Source: Magicicada septendecula (taxonomy: Eukaryota > Arthropoda > Insecta > Hemiptera > Cicadidae). Taken from it: a DNA stretch of 64,000 nt. Positions 1-10,834 of this stretch are shown piece by piece (positions within the stretch are counted from its first letter, which is position 1; each line of letters starts with the position of its first letter). The translations under genes and the position numbers were made by a program. The notes beneath the pieces were generated by a model. The model did no database searches and was not told the origin of the DNA. It was given only the letters and a program-made list of their open reading frames with translations. Where the stretch lies: positions 112,762,654 through 112,826,653 of the forward strand of contig CM068367.1 of assembly GCA_034769895.1 (NCBI GenBank), read 5' to 3'.

Positions 1-1281
1 ATCAACTTGGTCCACGAGCTGTTCAATGGATGTCTCCGGCTTCATTACTTCCCCAGCCTGTGGAAGCGTGCGAAACTCATCATGATCCCCAAGCCTCGCA
101 AGCTGCGTATTGACCCCTCAAATCATCGACCCATCTCACTGTTGCCAGTCATATCGAAGGTACTCGAGCGCCTCCTGCACGGTCGGTACGCGCCTCTGCT
201 GGATGGTTTCATTCGGCAGGAGCAGTTCGGCTTTCGCAGGGAGCACTCGACGACGCTTCAACTCGTCCGGGTTGTTACCCATTTGACGGACGCCTACAAC
301 AAGCATCTGTCCTCCGTCGCTGTATTGCTCGACGTGAGTAAGGCCTTCGATCGAGTCTGGCACGAAGGCCTTCTCTACAAACTGGCCCACTCCCCCCTCC
401 CTGCCTCATTCGTTCATTTTCTCCGATCGTACTTGTGCGATCGTATCTTTAGGGTATGCGTCGAAGGGTCGTACTCATCCGTCCGACCAGTCGCCGCAGG
501 CGTACCTCAGGGATCTGTCCTTGGCCCCGTTCTGTACCTCGTGTACACGAACGACCTGCCTGCTCAGCCTGGAGTCACTCTCTCGCTCTATGCGGATGAC
601 GCTATGTACCACGCCAGCTCAGCGAGTCTTGATTTCGCAGCTGGCCTGGTGCAACGTCAGCTCGCCGTACTTCCGGACTGGCTAAGGAAGTGGAGGATGG
701 CGGTCAATGCGGAGAAATCCGAGGCGATCGCCTTTTCTCATAAATTAACTTCCCGCTGCCAGTCCCTCTCCCTTGAAGGGAGCCCAATCGAGTGGAAACG
801 GACTGTAAAGTACTTGGGCGTCACTCTTGACCGACGCCTAAGCTTTGCACCTCATGTCTCTCTGAGTCTCCAGCGCGCCAGAGGCGTCAGAGCCAAACTA
901 TTTCCCTTTCTCTCTCATCGGGGTTCAGTGCCTGTGCGCACTAAACTCACCATCTACTTGCTCTTTCTTAGGGCAATCCTGACTTACGCAGCCCCCGCCT
1001 TTTGGGTACTAGTCAGCCCATCCGTTGTCGCCCGTTTGGAAGCTTTCCAATCCCGAACCCTCCGCTACATCTCCAACTCTCCCTGGTTTGTCAGAAATGA
1101 TGCCATCAGGCGAGGGTTGAAGGTTCCTTCACTTACCGAATTCGTTCGGTCCCTAGCCCTCAACCTATTCTCCCGAGCCTATGTCTCGACCCATCCCCAC
1201 ATCCGTCGACTAAGCACAGATGTCGGCCCACCACCTAGACGACACAAACGCCCCCGAGCTTTGCTCGACGACCCCCCATAA
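1..1281 (+). CDS. Jockey-like ORF2, reverse transcriptase and C-terminal part (5' end outside window)
   Basis: Reverse transcriptase of a target-primed non-LTR retrotransposon, which copies the element RNA at a nicked chromosomal site. Visible RT blocks in order: RPISLLPVISKV, FGFRREHSTT, LLDVSKAFDRVWH, GVPQGSVLGP, and the catalytic box LYADDAMYH (F/YADD type). A C-terminal region of about 200 residues follows, ending RALLDDPP. Only the RT and C-terminal part are inside the window; the endonuclease would lie upstream. The frame has no stop or frameshift here and differs from the minus-strand copy at 7905-9407 by only a handful of residues (for example VLVSP against VLLSP, PWFVRND against PWLVRND). 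Family assignment is secure; the Jockey clade is inferred from the lack of RNase H and from the gag type of relatives nearby. Confidence 0.88.
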   Translation: MNLVHELFNGCLRLHYFPSLWKRAKLIMIPKPRKLRIDPSNHRPISLLPVISKVLERLLHGRYAPLLDGFIRQEQFGFRREHSTTLQLVRVVTHLTDAYNKHLSSVAVLLDVSKAFDRVWHEGLLYKLAHSPLPASFVHFLRSYLCDRIFRVCVEGSYSSVRPVAAGVPQGSVLGPVLYLVYTNDLPAQPGVTLSLYADDAMYHASSASLDFAAGLVQRQLAVLPDWLRKWRMAVNAEKSEAIAFSHKLTSRCQSLSLEGSPIEWKRTVKYLGVTLDRRLSFAPHVSLSLQRARGVRAKLFPFLSHRGSVPVRTKLTIYLLFLRAILTYAAPAFWVLVSPSVVARLEAFQSRTLRYISNSPWFVRNDAIRRGLKVPSLTEFVRSLALNLFSRAYVSTHPHIRRLSTDVGPPPRRHKRPRALLDDPP

Positions 1282-1604
1282 GCAGTTACAGAACATCTGC
1301 CCAATCCCCCCGACCTTGAGTATTTTACGTTCCTCCTCCTTCCTTCTTTCTCTTGTCCGTGCAGGCGCTCGGTGACAGACTAGAGGGTGGTCTGCGCTCG
1401 CCCTAGGTGTGCTTAGTGCCACCTCTGGTGGACGCTGCCTCCTCCTACGCTCTCTCCCGTGCGCCGACATTGCCGCTTGGCAGCCCTCGGAGACTTTTCC
1501 TGAGCGGTTAGGGGCGCCCTACCCGTTGTGGGAGGGTAATTCCTGCTTCTCAAGCGAAAGGTCTTCGAGGTCTCCCCCATTCAGCCGTCACGGGTCTCTT
1601 CGAC
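1..1604 (+). mobile_element. Jockey-like non-LTR retrotransposon, copy 1 (3' part)
   Basis: The window opens inside the reverse transcriptase of a non-LTR retrotransposon. The frame is open from base 1 to the stop at 1279-1281, followed by about 320 bases of GC-rich 3' untranslated sequence. The same sequence lies in opposite orientation at about 9186-7583, including the 3' UTR, so both are copies of one family. Similarity stops at about 1604, where this copy runs straight into Penelope-like sequence without a poly-A tail. No RNase H domain follows the RT, which fits the Jockey clade. Confidence 0.85.
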
Positions 1605-2815
1605 GGTTTCCTTTGACATCTGAACGCTGTGCACCCGCGCATACAGTTTACGATGGAGCGCGAGAGTGGTGATCAATTGCCTTTTCTGGATGTGTTGGTC
1701 CTGAAAAGGACCGATGGCAGCTTGGGACATAAAGTTTATAGGAAGCCAACGCACACCGACAGATATCTGCACAAGACCTCCAATCATCATCCTAGGCAGA
1801 AGAGGGCGGTGCTGAAGACTCTGGTAGACCAGGCAAAAAGAATCTGTGAGCCCCAGTATCTCGAAGATGAGTTTCGGCATCTCAAGGAAGCACTGCAGTC
1901 CAACGGCTATTCTGCTGCGGAGGTTAGTAGAGCTGCCCGGCCGAGAAGATCTGGTAGGCCGGACGAGTCGGTGTTGCCTGAGGTTGTTGGCTCTGCTGTC
2001 TTGCCTTACATCCGTGGCGTGACTGACCGCATCGGCAAGTTGCTGAGTAAGCGGGGCGTCAGGACGATCTTTAAGCCAACCAAAAAGATCCAACAGTTCC
2101 TGCGACCGGTGAAAGACGCCAGGGATCCACTCTCGTCGTGCGGGGTGTACAGTATTCCTTGTACGTGTGGCCAGGTCTACATAGGCACCACGAAGCGTAG
2201 TGTCCGGACGCGCCTCTCTGAACATCGGAGATACTGCCGCCTGGGCCAGCCGGAAAAGTCCGCAGTTGCTGAACACGCTCTTTCCCACGACGATCACCGG
2301 GTGATGTTTGATGAAGCACGCGTGTTGTCTTCTGTCCGGGGTTACTTCACTCGCCTGCATCTGGAGTCCATCCATATTCATAAGAATGCGTCCGTCGCTA
2401 TGAACCGCCGAGCATTGCATTGCATTATGGATGCGGGGGGTCTTTGCACCCGTGGCTTGATTGCAGCATCTGGATCGTGTCCAATGGCTGCCAGAAGTAA
2501 ACATAGTGCTGGTACAATGTCGACTGGTTACCTAAAACTGGAAAAGGAAACCGCCAACCAGTTAACTGAGAAGGCGGGGGAGTATAACTTTTATTTGTTT
2601 AATGCACTGCCGCTGGTACCGATTCGAGCAACAGATGTTGCCCGTTTCAAGTCCAGTCAGCAGAGGCCCTGAGGGTGTCGGTCGCTCCCCGCGAGGCGGA
2701 GAGCCTCCGTGCCAGTGATTGATGACAGCGACAAGCAGCCGGCCCAGCGTGCTAGGAGGTGGATAGGAAGGAGAGAAGGACAGTTTGGTGAAATACTCTG
2801 GTCTAGGACTGATGA
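1605..2815 (+). mobile_element. 5'-truncated Penelope-like element (PLE)
   Basis: Starts abruptly where the Jockey 3' UTR ends and contains only the end of the Penelope RT, the linker and the GIY-YIG endonuclease. The right edge is set by the A-rich tail of the opposite-strand Jockey element at about 2818-2838. I found no hammerhead core in this copy and no clear target duplication. The boundary with the Jockey copy falls near 1600-1608. Confidence 0.75.
1629..2672 (+). pseudogene. Penelope-like RT C-terminus plus GIY-YIG endonuclease
   Basis: The frame reads FLDVLVLKR, then VYRKPTHTDRYLH and SNHHPRQKR, the conserved RT-end signature of Penelope-like elements, then a linker and a GIY-YIG nuclease with GVYSIPCTCGQVYIGTT, the arginine in TRLSEHRR and the glutamate in LESIHIHKN. 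In PLEs this nuclease is thought to open the target for reverse transcription. An in-frame TGA at 1614-1616 lies upstream of the open part, within residues that still match the family (HLN.VHPRIQFT), so the first in-frame codon is not a genuine start. Most of the RT is missing. The last 80 residues do not look like the usual PLE end and may be out of frame. Confidence 0.8.
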
Positions 2816-2849
2816 TTAGTTGTTTTTGTTTAATTTAAAGAGGATGGCG

Positions 2850-5475
2850 TTATGGCAGGTCATCAAGAAGCCCCCGAGGGCGCTTGACCCGAATGGGCGG
2901 TGGTGGTTCTGATGCACTGATGGTTCGTAGGTACGGGAAGGTGGAGGTCGAGGCTTTAGCAAAGAGAGTTAGAACCAGCGACCGGACAAAGGAAGTCAAG
3001 GTAGGAACACGGAGACCCCTTCGAATCACGTCGTTCCTTACAAACCAAGGGGACCCCGTCAAGGATCGGAGTGTTCGGGACTGGAAAGCTTCCAGCCTAC
3101 ATCTGTTGGTGGTGGATAAAAGAGACCACCAGGCGGGTGCCGCATAGGTCAATACAGACCTGAGAAATAGTAGATAGATGGTAAGTTTCGTGCGCATGGC
3201 CAGGCGGCTGCGACACGAGAGGAAAGGAGATAATTTGGCTCGGACGCCGCGAGCCTTGGCAAGGGTTTCCGTCACGTGGGGTTGAAGCAAAGGCGACGAT
3301 CTAGCCGAACGCCTAAATACTTCACCGATTCTTTGTAGGCGATGGGTTTCCCTGCTAGGGAGAGGGGCTGGCATCGGGAGATGGACTTACGGGTGAAGCA
3401 GATCGCCTCGGATTTCTCCGTGTTGATCGTCACCCGCCATTTCCGTAGCCAGTCCGGAAGCTGGTTCAACTGACGCTGCAGCTGTGTACTCGCAAATCGC
3501 GGGGACAGGGAGCTGCAGTGATACATAGCATCGTCAGCGAACAAAGACAACGTGACTCCGGGCAAGACAGGCAGGTCGTTCGTGTACACAAGGTACAGAA
3601 CGGGGCCGAGGACAGATCCCTGAGGTACGCCGGCGGCGACGGGTCGAACTGTAGAACAGGACCCGTCGACGCTCACCCTGAAGGTTCGGTCGCTGAGATA
3701 CGACCGGAGGAAAAACACTATGGCCGATGGTAGAGGGGAATTGGCAAGTTTGAAGAGAAGACCTTCGTGCCAGACTTTATCGAAGGCCTTGCTCACGTCC
3801 AACAGTACGGCGGCCGTAGCCGCTCGCCTGTTGGTGGCGTCTGACAAATGCGTAACAACGCGGACCAATTGAAGCGTGGTCGAGTGCTCTCTGCGAAACC
3901 CGAACTGTTCGCTGCGGATGAAACCATCTAGCAGCGGCGAGATGCGAGCCAGCAGGAGACGCTCGAACACCTTCGAGATGACTGGCAAGAGAGAGATTGG
4001 ACGATAGCTTTCGGGAAGCATGCGCGGCTTGCGAGGCTTCGGAATCATTACGATGTTGGCAGATTTCCACAGGCGGGGAAAGTACTGTAGCCGGAGACAG
4101 GAGTTAAACAGCTCAAGAACGAGGTCAACGCCTGAGGCCGGGAGATTTTGTAGAGCAGCGGCCCCGATCCGGTCATGACCGGGGGCGCGACGGCGATTGA
4201 GTCGGCAGATAGATGAAACTAGTTCATCCCTGTCGAACGGGAGGGCTGGGATTTCGTGATGGCGTGAAAAATGTCCAGATAGGAAGTCACGGACTTCTGC
4301 CGAGTGGGCAAGGTCCGAGACGCCTTGGTGAACAGTAAATTGCACCTCCATGTAGTCGGCGAAGACCTCGGCCTTGCCTTCCGATGAAGATACAACCCCG
4401 TTCGGAGTTTCAAGTGGGTTGCGATTTCTCTTCTCGCGGGTCAGTCTACTCGCCGCTCTCCAGACGGAGGCGTGGTCGACTTCAAGAGACTCAAGGTATG
4501 AGTCCCATCGATCAGAGTTTACGTCCCGCAGTAGCTGCTGGACGTAAAGAGACTGGGCCTGAAAGCGCCTTTTGACACCGGGATCACGGGTTCTTTGCCA
4601 TCTGCGGCGGAGATTGCGCCGTAGCCAGATGGCGTGGAGTACTTCCGCAGGTAAGGCCGATTTACGATGATTCACCTCGAGAGTATATGTGTGTGATCCA
4701 TGACACCTTGGACCAACTCCTGAAGATGAGTGGCTCGGAGATCCAAATCGTCACAAGTGACGATCGGGTCCGCGGGGAGTGATGGTAACCGCCGTGAGAG
4801 CTCATCATGGTAGGATCGCCAGTTGACTCTCCTAACAGTCTGAGCGGGAGGTCGGGGTGAGGCCGACAGCTCACGGGCAGTTGGGTCACGCCCTTGGCTA
4901 TGACAATGTCAAGGACGTCCGGTCGATGACCGGAAAAGGGGAAGTGAGTAGGGTCTTCTGGGCCGATGACTTGAAGTACCGGGTCGTCGGAGACGAACCG
5001 ATACAGAGATTTTCCGTAGGCGTTGGCTACTCTGCTGTTCCAGGAGGGATGCTTGGCATTTAAGTCGCCGGCTACAATGGTTGGTAGGGGATGATCGAGG
5101 AGAGCGTCCCACTCCTCGGGCGGTGGAGGTAGCCGCAGGCCGGGCCGGAGATACGCCGCAACAACGCGCAACTCCGATCCGCCAGCGTCTATCGCCACCG
5201 CACAACCTTCAACAAGAGATCTATCTAAAGGGGGTAGTGGCCTGTGGGATATCCGCCTGTGGACTAAGACGGCTGTCCCCCCCGAGGGGCGACAGCCAGG
5301 CCGTTGGGGACGATCCTGACGAAAACAGATGTAAGATGGCAGGTTGAAGGTATGGTAGCGAGCCAGATGAGTCTCGCAAAGGAGGACGACATCAGCGTCG
5401 TACTCCGTTACGAAAGTCATCAGTTCAGATCGTCGAGGGACTACCCCATGGGCATTCCACGCAACGATCCTAAGA
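2850..5475 (-). pseudogene. Jockey-A ORF2, AP-endonuclease plus reverse transcriptase (frameshifted)
   Basis: ORF2 begins directly after the ORF1 stop with LRIVAWNAHG, the start of an exonuclease-endonuclease-phosphatase domain. Further endonuclease motifs are LLCETHL, VVAAYLRPG and GDLNAKHPSWNSR. A frameshift near 4800-4870 separates the endonuclease (to 4662) from the RT frame (4675-3272), which carries RPISLLPVISKV, LLDVSKAFDKVWHEG, GVPQGSVLGP and LFADDAMYH. A second frameshift near 3290-3370 moves the C-terminal region into the frame that ends at 2850 with RGLLDDLP. No RNase H. The enzyme would nick target DNA and prime cDNA synthesis, but this copy cannot make it in one piece. Confidence 0.85.
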
Positions 5476-5478
5476 CTC

Positions 5479-7065
5479 CTAGCAATTCAAAGGAAGAAGA
5501 GGAAAGAGGGTAGACAGAGATTGAAACACCAGGGCGAGAACCGTGGTTGTATCTGGAGCAGACCTGATGTTGTTTACCAAAGTTTCAGCCCAGGCAGTCA
5601 GGGGGTCCACCGGGGCCCGGGAAGATTCCCGAGATTCCGGAAGACGGACCTGGCTGGCCTCGGCCGGTGTTGCAGATGGCGCAGGGCTCGGGGACGGACG
5701 TGGGGTCTGCTCAGTTGGGAGCTTAGGTTGATGGCTGGGGGCGGGCGGGGCCCGCTGAGGTTTTACAGGCAAGGCCTGTGGAACTTGTCGCTGACGGCGA
5801 CGAGTGCGCTTCGGTTTAGAGCTACGAGGAGCGGAAGGCGGGACTGATGTAGCGGCCACAGCCGCGTATGAAGGACCGGGCGCTCCGGCAGGCGCCGGGA
5901 CAGAAGGGACTGCAGGCGGCGCCGAAACGTCGACTGCAGGCGGAACTGGGGCCCTAGGAGCAGCCGGAACTGCTGCCGGGGCCTGAGATGATGCTCCGGA
6001 GAGAGGTGGGAAGGCCTCTCTGCGGTTAGGGAGGGGACCTGCAACACGGCCTGCCTGCGCGCCAGGGCGAGCAGGAGTCCGCTGCAGCTTCATGGCTGAT
6101 ATAAAGTCCCTACATCCTCTATAACTAGCCGGATGGTCCCCGCCGCAGTTGCAGCAAATGGCCGTGAACCCCGTCTTGTGCTTATCACACCTACGATGAG
6201 GTTCAGTACATCGCACGCAACGCGGAGGGTGATTACAGAATAAGATGGAGTGTCCAAACCTCTGACAGTTAAAACACTTCGAGGGGCCTGGCCGCGGGTC
6301 AAAAGTACGAACTTGCACCCGAAGGTGCATGAAGTTTTGGAGGCCATAGACCTCCTCGAACTGGCCTACTTAGGGTAGTTTCACTAGGAAACTATTCACA
6401 GGACGGCGATCTTCCCCCTTCCCAGCATGCAGTACACTTACCGCCGTCGGCGAATAGCCTAAAGCGACAAGCTCCTGCCTGATGGTATCGGGGGCGGTCC
6501 AGGAAGGAAGTCCGGAAAGAACAACTTTAATTTCGCGCTCTGAAGGAAGCGCGAAAGTATGGAAGGAGATCTTCCGATCGGTAAGAAACTGTTGGACCGA
6601 TCGGAAGTCCGGGACTGTTGTGGCCGCAATTCGAAGCGAGGAGCCTTGGCACCTGGCCTCGAGTTTGGCCGAAGGAAGCAGATTCTGCAGGGAACGGAGA
6701 ATTTCCCTGTAGTTACGATTGTCGGGAATAACAATCGGCGGAATTTTAGGTTTGGGGACAGATTTGGAGTGTTGCTGAATAGGTTGGCTGGCGCTGTTAC
6801 CGGGACTAGATACCCGATGCGTAGGAGCGGCCGGCGGCGGGCTGGCGACTAATTTTCGCTTGCGTTTGGCAGACTTGCCCTCCACAAGCGAAAATTCACC
6901 GTCCCCCGTCCCCACACTACACATCGACGCACAATGATCACTTTCACATTCACTTTCACTGATTGTATGGGAAGGTAGCGGGGTAGAATGAGGACCAGTA
7001 CCGCAGGTTTCCATTAAGGTTACCAGCGGTGCCGGCAAAGGAACGGGCGTTGCGTTCGACGCCAT
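5479..7065 (-). pseudogene. Jockey-A ORF1, gag-like nucleic-acid-binding protein (one nonsense codon)
   Basis: ORF1 proteins of Jockey elements bind the element RNA and form the ribonucleoprotein. The start at 7065 gives a low-complexity N-terminus, then a domain preceding the zinc knuckles (VVLSGLPSWTAPDTIRQEL, the PRE_C2HC-like region), then CCHC-type knuckles: CFNCQRFGHSILFC, CVRCTEPHRRCDKH and CCNCGGDHPASYRGC. A long proline/alanine-rich tail follows, with a short hydrophobic end LFPLLPLNC. The frame is continuous from 7065 to 5479 except for a TAA at 6370-6372 just after FLVKLP, where the protein plainly continues (QFEEVYGLQNF). The three knuckles and the frame leave little doubt about identity. 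Confidence 0.85.
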
Positions 7066-7335
7066 CTCGGGATGAACCGAAATGAACGTCGAAGACGCAA
7101 AAAGGGGCTAGGAAAAGCGACTTTCACCAGCACTGAATCACTACACTGACAGACAAAGAACACGAACACCAGACGCGCACTGCACACGAGTCACAAAAAC
7201 ACACGCGCACGACACAATACACTGGTAAATTGATGCACAATGATGATGATGAACACTGATGATGATGTGTTGAAGAAATCACTTCGATAGAATAATAAAC
7301 GACGGTAAAATTCACCTGCAAAATTGCCATACAAA

Positions 7336-7535
7336 ATGACGCAGCCTACCCTGGCAACAGCTCTAGGTAGACTTTCTGAACCGCCGAGTCCAGTGGTCCA
7401 GTGGTGTACGGAGCAGCAGCTAGTCGTGCTCCGGTGGTCGCAGTGTCCTGGTGATACCCGATGACTGCATGTTGCCTTGCTGTTACCTTGACTAGCGATC
7501 TCGCGCTTTCAAAGGAATGGAACCTCCATCAATTT
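7336..7535. other. Spacer between two Jockey-like copies
   Basis: About 200 bases of moderately GC-rich sequence between the presumed 5' end of Jockey-A and the presumed 3' end of the next minus-strand copy. It contains a short direct repeat (AGTGGTCC twice near 7390-7405). No gene recognised. Confidence 0.4.
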
Positions 7536-7904
7536 TATTTTGGAGGGACAGGATGTTACGGTTTTACTTGGACCCTGGACCTCGAAGAGACCCGTGACGG
7601 CAGAATGGGGGAGACCTCGAAGACTTTTCGCGTGAGAAGCAGGAATGACCCTCCCACAACGGGTAGGGCGCCCCTAGCCGCTCAGGAAAAGTCGCCGAGG
7701 GCTGCCAGGCGGCAATGACGGCGCACGGGAGAGAGCGTAGGAGGAGGCAGCGTCCACCAGAGGTGGCACTAGGCACACCTAGGGCGAGCGCAGACCCCAC
7801 TCTAGTCTGTCGCCGAGCGCCAGCACGGACGAGAGAAAGAAGGAAGGAGGAGGAGCGTGAAAATACTCAAGGTCGGGGGGATTGGGCAGATGTTCTGTAA
7901 GTGC

Positions 7905-9407
7905 TTATGGGGGGTCGTCGAGCAATGCTCGGGGGCGTTTGTGTCGTCTAGGTGGTGGGCCGACATCTGTGCTTAGTCGACGGATGTGAGGATGGGTCGA
8001 GACATAGGCTCGGGAGAATAGTTTGATGGCTAGGGACCGAACGAATTCGGTAAGTGAAGGAACCTTCAACCCTCGCCTGATGGCATCATTTCTGACAAGC
8101 CAAGGAGAGTTGGAGATGTAGCGGAGCGTTCGGGATTGGAAAGCTTCCAAACGGGCGACAACGGATGGGCTGAGTAGTACCCAAAAGGCGGGGGCTGCGT
8201 AAGTCAGGATTGCCCTAAGAAAGAGCAAGTAGATGGTGAGTTTAGTGCGCACAGGCACTGAACCCCGATGAGAGAGAAAGGGAAATAGTTTGGCTCTGAC
8301 GCCTCTGGCGCGCTGGAGACTCAGAGAGACATGAGGTGCAAAGCTTAGGCGTCGGTCAAGAGTGACGCCCAAGTACTTTACAGTCCGTTTCCACTCGATT
8401 GGGCTCCCTTCAAGGGAGAGGGACTGGCAGCGGGAAGTTAATTTATGAGAAAAGGCGATCGCCTCGGATTTCTCCGCATTGACCGCCATCCTCCACTTCC
8501 TTAGCCAGTCCGGAAGTACGGCGAGCTGACGTTGCACTAGGCCAGCTGCGAAATCAAGACTCGCTGAGCTGGCGTGGTACATAGCGTCATCCGCATAGAG
8601 CGAGAGAGTGACTCCAGGCTGAGCAGGCAGGTCGTTCGTGTACACGAGGTACAGAACGGGGCCAAGGACAGATCCCTGAGGTACGCCTGCGGCGACTGGT
8701 CGGACGGATGAGTACGACCCTTCGACGCATACCCTAAAGATACGATCGCACAAGTACGATCGGAGAAAATGAACGAATGAGGCAGGGAGGGGGGAGTGGG
8801 CCAGTTTGTAGAGAAGGCCTTCGTGCCAGACTCGATCGAAGGCCTTACTCACGTCGAGCAATACAGCGACGGAGGACAGATGCTTGTTGTAGGCGTCCGT
8901 CAAATGGGTAACAACCCGGACGAGTTGAAGCGTCGTCGAGTGCTCCCTGCGAAAGCCGAACTGCTCCTGCCGAATGAAACCATCCAGCAGAGGCGCGTAC
9001 CGACCGTGCAGGAGGCGCTCGAGTACCTTCGATATGACTGGCAACAGTGAGATGGGTCGATGATTTGAGGGGTCAATACGCAGCTTGCGAGGCTTGGGGA
9101 TCATGATGAGTTTCGCACGCTTCCACAGGCTGGGGAAGTAATGAAGCCGGAGACATCCATTGAACAGCTCGTGGACCAAGTTGATGAGGCTAGGGGGAGC
9201 GTGTTGTAGCGCCGCCGCTCCGATACGATCATCGCCGGGCGCCCTCTTAGGGCGAAGTCGACCAATAGCCGAGACAACATCGGCCCGGTCGAACGGGTCA
9301 GGGATGTCAGCTGGAGGGCGGGAAAAATATCCAGATAGGAAGTCTGCGACCTCGGCCGAGTGGACGGGGTCGCAGACGCCTCCGTGGACGGTGAATTGCT
9401 CCTCCAT
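7905..9407 (-). pseudogene. Jockey-like ORF2, reverse transcriptase part, copy 2
   Basis: Five hundred codons with all RT blocks: RPISLLPVISKV, FGFRREHSTT, LLDVSKAFDRVWHEG, GVPQGSVLGP, LYADDAMYH, ending RALLDDPP. The methionine at 9407 is not the true start: an in-frame TAG at 9444-9446 interrupts a frame that otherwise continues upstream (SAAGKAEVFAA before the methionine matches SSEGKAEVFAD of Jockey-A). It is therefore one ORF2 with a nonsense codon, almost identical to the copy at 1-1281. Confidence 0.87.
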
Positions 9408-9443
9408 GGTTGCGGCAAAGACTTCAGCTTTGCCGGCCGCGGA

Positions 9444-10172
9444 CTACACAATGCCGTCCGGTGATCTGAGGGGATGGCGGGTCCTTTTGTCGCCATTAAG
9501 TCGACTCGCAGCCTGCCAGACAGACTCGGGCCGGACTTCAAGAGACTCGAGATACGAGTCCCAACGATGTGCAGTGGCATCAAGCAGAAGCTGCTTGACA
9601 AGGTCAGATTGGGCGTTTAACCTGCGTTTGATAGCAGGATCCCGGGTTTGCTGCCATCTCCGGCGGAGTTGGCGCCGAGTTTGGATGGCGAGGAGCACCT
9701 CTTCAGGTAGTTGAGACCGGTGATTTGTCTCTGCGACGAGATAGGTGTGTGTGTCCTTAGCGGACGTAACGACTTCTTGAAGATAGTCGGCCATACGGTC
9801 CGCATCAGCCGTAGAGGCGATGGTGGCCGGGGGGTCAGATGGCACTGTTCGTTGTAGTTCGTCATGATAGGAGCGCCAGTTGACTCTCCGTGGACGAGAG
9901 GGGGGTTGGAGAGGTGTGTCCAACAGGGGACGAACAGTGATAAGTACCGGGTCGTGGTCGGACGAGAGGTCCGATACAGCACTTACAGTGATAGGGATGG
10001 CCAAGTCCTTGACAATGACAATGTCAAGGACATCCGGAAGCCCCTAGTGGGCACGTGGGTCGGTGAGTCAGGACCAATAACTGAGACCTGGAGATGACGC
10101 TGAACGTAGCTGTAGAGCGAGCGGCCACGCGGGTTTGTGACACGGCTGTTCCAAGTGGGATGCTTGGAGTTG
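9444..10172 (-). pseudogene. Jockey-like ORF2, C-terminal half of the endonuclease and linker, copy 2
   Basis: Reads from NSKHPTWNSRVTN through a frameshift near 9990-10005 into DLSSDHDPVLITV, the last conserved block of the AP-endonuclease domain (SDHDP), then the linker NWRSYHDEL and RRQLRRRWQQTRDPAIK that leads into the RT. It ends at the TAG at 9444-9446. The N-terminal catalytic part of the nuclease is absent because the copy is 5'-truncated. This is a dead fragment. Confidence 0.8.
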
Positions 10173-10834
10173 AACCGCCGAGGGTGAAAGCATCTCCTTA
10201 AATAGTGTCTGGCATGGTTTATTTTCCATGGCCAATCAGAATCGAGTATGACGAGCTGGCTTCTCATTGGTCCGCGCGATACACCTGAAGCGGCCAAAAA
10301 GTTATAAATAGAGGCATCGTAGCCGTAACTCACTGTGCGAGACAAAGATCGAGAATCTGCTCCAGCTTCGGACTGATCAGGACTGCTCTTCTTAGACTGC
10401 TCTCTCAGCTCTCTTCGCTGGACCATCTACAGCTTGCTGTTTCGGCCACCTCGTCGCTGGACGAGGCAAACTACCACCTTCTCTTCGTGGGATTCAAGGA
10501 CCAAGGCGCCAGCTGCTGCCGGTGAATTTAGTAGCCGGTACAAGTGGTAGCTGGCCGATGTTGTCCTTTTAAGGACCACCTGCGCCGGATAACATCTGCT
10601 GGCGGAGAATACAAGAGGATTGCTCTGGGCTCACCTGGTGAGTGCCGCATCAGTGCATAAACCCTAACTTGCTCACGACTGTTAGGTAGCGCTGCCCCGG
10701 ACGATCCTTGCAAGCCCCCACCAGTGGTAAGCGAGCTAGGATATCGCCGGGGTAAAGGGGCCAGTGGACACCAGTCTTGGTAAGGACTGGTATTCAACGA
10801 AGCTGGTCGTTAGCCCAGCTCCTCCCGCATCGTC
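10173..10834 (+). other. 5' leader of Jockey-C (no gene)
   Basis: About 660 bases without a convincing reading frame. The first part carries promoter-like elements (listed separately). From about 10480 it is GC-rich with short internal repeats such as GGACCA and CCGGTG. It most likely represents the 5' UTR of Jockey-C, with an unknown amount of older flanking DNA at its left edge. Confidence 0.5.
10232..10335 (+). promoter_or_regulatory. Pol II promoter-like cluster (two CCAAT motifs, TATA box, start-site-like motif)
   Basis: CCAAT at 10232-10236, an inverted CCAAT (ATTGG) at 10266-10270, TATAAATA at 10303-10310 and TCACTG at 10330-10335, about 29 bases after the TATA box. The spacing suits a Pol II core promoter. 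Jockey-type promoters are normally internal and TATA-less, so this may be host promoter sequence next to the insertion or an acquired promoter. No expression evidence is available. Confidence 0.4.

Larger units (their letters stand above)
2816..7335 (-). mobile_element. Near full-length Jockey-like element (Jockey-A)
   Basis: A minus-strand element with both open reading frames in order: gag-like ORF1 (7065-5479) and ORF2 with AP-endonuclease and RT (about 5475-2850). A short 3' UTR ends in an A-rich tail at about 2838-2818. A 5' UTR of about 270 bases precedes ORF1. ORF1 and ORF2 abut. Its RT is clearly related to, but distinct from, the copies at 1-1281 and 7905-9407. It carries one nonsense codon and at least two frameshifts, so this copy is dead. 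End coordinates are approximate because no target duplication was recognised. Confidence 0.8.
7536..10172 (-). mobile_element. Jockey-like non-LTR retrotransposon, copy 2 (5'-truncated)
   Basis: Same family as copy 1 at the left edge, in inverted orientation. It keeps the full RT, the second half of the endonuclease and the 3' UTR (7904 to about 7536, ending at an AATAAA-like A-rich stretch). It starts inside the endonuclease at about 10172, in the motif that normally reads GDLN.KHP.WNSR: only the part from NSKHPTWNSRVTN is present. 5' truncation is typical of target-primed reverse transcription. Confidence 0.85.

Noticed and set aside
2780-2830. GACTGATGATTAG as a hammerhead in the PLE at 1605-2815
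   Set aside because: No GAAA and no stem II follow within a usable distance.
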